DNA from: Betaproteobacteria bacterium UBA2293
GTDB taxonomy: Bacteria; Pseudomonadota; Gammaproteobacteria; Burkholderiales; Rhodocyclaceae
Direction: 5' to 3'
Assembly: GCA_002345845.1 (NCBI GenBank)
Contig: DDWF01000320.1
Coordinates: forward strand, 1-18,347
DNA length: 18,347 bases
Shown in pieces: positions 15,507 through 18,347 of this stretch (position 1 is its first letter; the number at the start of each line of letters is the position of its first letter). Below the pieces are notes generated by a model that was not told the DNA's origin, did not search any database, and saw only the letters and a program-made list of their open reading frames with translations. The position numbers and the translations under genes are program-made.

Positions 15507-16406
15507 CTAAGCCACCCAGTCCTGCGGTTTGAGGAAGACTTCGTAAAGCTCGGCTTCCGGTGTGCCGGCTGCCGGTTGCCAGTCGTAGCGCCATTTGACG
15601 ATCGGCGGCAGCGACATCAGGATCGATTCGGTGCGGCCGCCTGACTGCAGGCCGAACAGGGTGCCGCGGTCCCAGACCAGGTTGAATTCGACATAGCGGC
15701 CACGCCGGTAGGCCTGGAAATCGCGCTCGCGCTCGCCGTAGGCTGTGTCGCGGCGCTTCGCCAGCACCGGCAGGTAGGCCTGCGTAAAGGCATTGCCGAC
15801 GGCCTGGGTCAGATCGAAACAGCGCGCGAAGCCGCCTTCGTTCAAATCGTCGAAGAAGACGCCGCCGACACCGCGCGGCTCGTTGCGGTGCTTGAGGAAG
15901 AAGTACTCGTCGCACCACTGCTTGTACTTCGGATAGACCTCGTCGCCGTAGGGGGCCAGCGCATCCTTGCAGGTCTGGTGGAAATGCGCCACATCCTCGC
16001 GCTGACCGTAATAGGGTGTCATGTCCATGCCGCCGCCGAACCACCAGACATCGTCCTCGCCTTCCTTGCTGGCGACGAAGCAGCGCACGTTCATGTGTGC
16101 CGTCGGACAGTACGGGTTGCGCGGATGCAGTACCAGCGATACGCCCATCGCTTCCCAGGAGCGGCCGGCCAGTTGCGGGCGGACGGCGGTGGCGGAAGCC
16201 GGTAGCGACTTGCCGGTGACGTGCGAGAAATTGACGCCGCCGCGCTCGAAGAAACCGCCTTCCTCGATCAGGCGGGAAATGCCGCCGCCGCCTTCCGGGC
16301 GCACCCAGGAGTCGGTACGGAAAGGCTGCCCGTCGAAGGCTTCCAGCTCAGCGACGATGCGGCTCTGCAGGCCGGTAAAGAAATCCTTGAGGCGGGTAGT
16401 GTCCAT
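15507..16406 (-). CDS. hemF: oxygen-dependent coproporphyrinogen-III oxidase
   Basis: Converts coproporphyrinogen III to protoporphyrinogen IX using oxygen, later in the pathway whose earlier steps are encoded by hemC/hemD nearby. At 299 residues it equals the E. coli enzyme in length. The signature [15 protein letters not shown] (94-108), [13 protein letters not shown] (121-133), HFHQTCKDA and [12 protein letters not shown] are present, with the four conserved metal-site histidines at 94, 104, 143 and 173, each two positions from E. coli. Although the frame is open to 16820, ATG 16406 ([10 protein letters not shown]) is chosen for its family-like N-terminus and GGAGA ribosome site; the longer version would overlap purD. 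It is convergent with the small cysteine protein. Confidence 0.97.
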   Translation of the reverse strand: MDTTRLKDFFTGLQSRIVAELEAFDGQPFRTDSWVRPEGGGGISRLIEEGGFFERGGVNFSHVTGKSLPASATAVRPQLAGRSWEAMGVSLVLHPRNPYCPTAHMNVRCFVASKEGEDDVWWFGGGMDMTPYYGQREDVAHFHQTCKDALAPYGDEVYPKYKQWCDEYFFLKHRNEPRGVGGVFFDDLNEGGFARCFDLTQAVGNAFTQAYLPVLAKRRDTAYGERERDFQAYRRGRYVEFNLVWDRGTLFGLQSGGRTESILMSLPPIVKWRYDWQPAAGTPEAELYEVFLKPQDWVA

Positions 16407-16410
16407 CTTG

Positions 16411-16420
16411 TCTCCGGAGA
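16411..16420. repeat. perfect 10-bp palindrome containing the hemF ribosome site
   Basis: TCTCCGGAGA is its own reverse complement and includes the GGAGA that serves as ribosome site of hemF, 4 bases from its ATG. The anti-site TCTCC adjoins it directly, so it cannot fold back as a normal hairpin without a loop, but could pair in trans or bind a dimeric protein. Confidence 0.4.
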
Positions 16421-16427
16421 ATGTGAA

Positions 16428-16449
16428 ACGGGCGGCCAGGGCCGCCCGT
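16428..16449 (-). terminator. GC hairpin between purD and hemF
   Basis: A perfect 9-bp stem ACGGGCGGC/GCCGCCCGT with a 4-nt loop lies 24 bp past the purD stop. In the direction of transcription it is followed by TTTCACATTC, a poor T tract. It probably ends or attenuates the pur transcript before hemF. Confidence 0.65.
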
Positions 16450-16473
16450 CTGAATGCTGTTTGGGGAAAAGGT

Positions 16474-17751
16474 TCAGCGGCTGATGGCGCGGTGACCGAT
16501 ATCCTTGCGGAATTGCACGCCTTCCCAGGTGATCTGCGCCGCGGCCTCGTAGGCGGCCTTCTGCGCCAGCTTGACGTTTTCGCCGAGGGCGGTGACGCAG
16601 AGCACGCGGCCGCCCGCGGTGAGCACCTGGCCATCCTTGTCGGCAGTGCCGGCGTGGAAGACGTGGCAGTCCTCGCCGAAGCTGTTGCCCTTGGGCAGGC
16701 CGCCGATGACGTCGCCCTTCTTCGGGGTGTCCGGGTAGTTGGCGGCAGCGAGCACGACACCCAGCGCGATGCGGCGGTCCCATTCGGCTTCGACCTGGTC
16801 GAGCGTGCCATCGATGCCATGCTCGATCAGATCGACGAAGTCGGACTTCAGGCGCATCAGGATCGGCTGGGTTTCCGGGTCGCCCATACGGCAGTTGAAT
16901 TCCAGCGTCTTCACCGAGCCGTCCTTGCCGATCATCAGACCGGCGTAGAGGAAGCCGGTGAACGGGATGCCGTCGGTCAGCATGCCGCGCACCGTCGGCA
17001 GGATGATTTCGCGCATGGCCTTGGCGTGCACTTCCGGCGTCACGCAGGGGGCGGGCGAATAAGCGCCCATGCCACCGGTGTTCGGGCCTTGATCGCCGTC
17101 GAAAATGCGCTTGTGGTCCTGGCTGGAGGCCAGGGCAAGGACGTTCTTGCCGTCGACCATGACGATGAAGCTGGCTTCCTCGCCATCGAGGAAGTCCTCG
17201 ATGACGACGCGGGCACCGGCATCGCCGAGCTTGTTGCCGGACAACATGTCATCGATGGCGGCGTGTGCTTCTTCCAGCGTCATGGCGACGACGACGCCCT
17301 TGCCGGCAGCCAGGCCATCAGCCTTGATGACGATCGGCGCGCCCTGCTGGTCAATGTAGGCATGCGCTGCGGCAGCGTCAGTGAAGGTCGCGAAGCCGGC
17401 TGTCGGGATGTTGTGGCGGGCCATGAAGCGTTTGGCGAAATCCTTGGAGGATTCGAGCTGGGCAGCTTCCTTGGTCGGGCCGAAAATCTTCAGGCCACGG
17501 GCGCGGAAGACATTGACCACGCCAGCCGCCAGCGGCGCCTCGGGGCCGACCAGGGTCAGGTGGATCTTGTTCTGCTCGGCAAAATCGGCCAGGGCTTCCG
17601 GGTCGGTGATGTTCAGGTTTTCCAGCTCGTGTTCGCGCGCCGTGCCGGCATTGCCGGGGGCGACGTAGACCTTCTGCAGGCCCGGCGTCTTCGCCAGGCG
17701 CCAGGCCATGGCATGTTCGCGACCGCCGGAACCAATGACGAGGAGTTTCAT
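16474..17751 (-). CDS. purD: phosphoribosylamine-glycine ligase (GAR synthetase)
   Basis: Second enzyme of purine synthesis: joins glycine to phosphoribosylamine with ATP in the cytoplasm. The 425 residues are the usual length. Seen in order: nucleotide-binding start [37 protein letters not shown], the ATP-grasp loop [36 protein letters not shown] with the family signature, and metal-binding [19 protein letters not shown] ribosome site precedes ATG 17751. It lies 12 bp after purH on the same strand, so the two are cotranscribed; a hairpin follows it. Confidence 0.98.
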   Translation of the reverse strand: MKLLVIGSGGREHAMAWRLAKTPGLQKVYVAPGNAGTAREHELENLNITDPEALADFAEQNKIHLTLVGPEAPLAAGVVNVFRARGLKIFGPTKEAAQLESSKDFAKRFMARHNIPTAGFATFTDAAAAHAYIDQQGAPIVIKADGLAAGKGVVVAMTLEEAHAAIDDMLSGNKLGDAGARVVIEDFLDGEEASFIVMVDGKNVLALASSQDHKRIFDGDQGPNTGGMGAYSPAPCVTPEVHAKAMREIILPTVRGMLTDGIPFTGFLYAGLMIGKDGSVKTLEFNCRMGDPETQPILMRLKSDFVDLIEHGIDGTLDQVEAEWDRRIALGVVLAAANYPDTPKKGDVIGGLPKGNSFGEDCHVFHAGTADKDGQVLTAGGRVLCVTALGENVKLAQKAAYEAAAQITWEGVQFRKDIGHRAISR

Positions 17752-17763
17752 GGACTGTCCTTC

Positions 17764-18347
17764 TTAATGGCGGAAGTGGCGGGCGCCGGTGAATACCATC
17801 GCGATGCCATGCTCGTCGGCCGCGGCGATGACTTCCTCGTCACGCATCGAGCCGCCCGGCTGGATGACGGCGACGGCACCGGCTTCGGCGAGCACGTCGA
17901 GGCCGTCGCGGAACGGGAAGAAGGCGTCGGAGGCGACGACCGAACCCTTGAGCGGCAGGCCGGCGTTCTGCGCCTTGATGCTGGCGATCTTGGTCGAATC
18001 GACGCGGCTCATCTGGCCGGCGCCGACGCCCAGGGTCATGCCGCCGCCGCAGAAGACGATGGCGTTGGACTTGACGAACTTGGCGACGCGCTCGGCGAAG
18101 AGCAGGTCTTCGATCTGCTGGGCGGTCGGCTGCACCTTGGTGACCACCTTCAGGCCGGAGGCCTGGGCGGTGAAATCGTCAGCGGTCTGTACCAGCAGGC
18201 CGCCGCCGACACGCTTCAATTCCAGCTTGTTCAGGTCGCGGCCGAGCGGTACGACCAGCACGCGCAGGTTCTGCTTGGAAACCAGCGCTGCCTTGGCTTC
18301 GGCAGTGAAGGAAGGGGCGATCAGCACTTCGACGAAGTGCTTGCGCT
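17764..18347 (-). CDS. purH: bifunctional AICAR formyltransferase/IMP cyclohydrolase, C-terminal part
   Basis: Last two steps of IMP synthesis. Only the C-terminal 194 or so residues are inside the window; the frame is open through base 18347, so the N-terminal IMP cyclohydrolase domain and the first half of the formyltransferase domain lie outside. The visible part reads [13 protein letters not shown] at the edge, [53 protein letters not shown] and the hallmark end [11 protein letters not shown]. The GTG near 18327 is internal, not a start. It leads the purH-purD pair. Confidence 0.97.
   Translation of the reverse strand, partial: RKHFVEVLIAPSFTAEAKAALVSKQNLRVLVVPLGRDLNKLELKRVGGGLLVQTADDFTAQASGLKVVTKVQPTAQQIEDLLFAERVAKFVKSNAIVFCGGGMTLGVGAGQMSRVDSTKIASIKAQNAGLPLKGSVVASDAFFPFRDGLDVLAEAGAVAVIQPGGSMRDEEVIAAADEHGIAMVFTGARHFRH

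Noticed and set aside
16407..16820. 138-codon N-terminal extension of hemF
   Set aside because: Antiphase to purD coding sequence, which is secure; HemF begins at 16406 with normal length.
1..18347. Mobile element, prophage, CRISPR array, defence or toxin-antitoxin system
   Set aside because: No transposase, integrase, regular repeat array, nuclease/helicase cluster or small toxin pair was seen; all large frames belong to known metabolic, transport or regulatory families.

Overview
The window is GC-rich chromosomal DNA, densely packed with housekeeping genes. It most likely comes from a betaproteobacterium of the Rhodocyclales type (Dechloromonas/Azonexus-like). The assignment rests on gene order (argH next to an algZ/algR pair, contiguous hemC-hemD-hemX-hemY, purH-purD-hemF) and on general protein character, not on any database search. 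No tRNA, rRNA, CRISPR array, insertion sequence, integrase or phage gene was seen.

Layout, left to right. (1) 1-866 is the 5' part of argH on the minus strand, cut by the window edge; it diverges from the two-component pair algZ-algR (881-2691), which has overlapping reading frames. (2) 2692-4262, minus strand: a stand-alone CheY-like response regulator with an unusual N-terminal extension, and an MscS-type mechanosensitive channel. (3) A 229-bp AT-rich divergent control region separates mscS from a 746-residue HAD phosphatase-GT20 fusion (4492-6732). I read the fusion as bifunctional glucosylglycerol-phosphate synthase/phosphatase (GgpPS), which makes the osmolyte glucosylglycerol. (4) Convergent to it is a minus-strand run: a TPMT-family methyltransferase (11259-10636), pepN (10598-7998) and a YcaD-like MFS transporter (7990-6755). 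(5) hemC-hemD-hemX-hemY (11301-15236) form a translationally coupled plus-strand operon, followed by a 79-residue protein with a four-cysteine metal-site pattern. (6) Minus strand: hemF, purD and the 3' part of purH, with a strong hairpin between purD and hemF.

How the genes fit together. hemC, hemD and hemF act in tetrapyrrole synthesis, and HemX/HemY are membrane proteins of the same operon. purH/purD belong to purine synthesis and argH to arginine synthesis. The most interesting part is the centre. A glucosylglycerol-type osmolyte synthase (hyperosmotic protection), an MscS channel (hypo-osmotic release) sharing its upstream region, and a YcaD-like transporter of the kind reported beside ggpPS elsewhere together look like an osmoadaptation locus. 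In Pseudomonas algZ-algR is directly followed by hemC; here about 8.6 kb lies between them, and this locus fills part of that gap.
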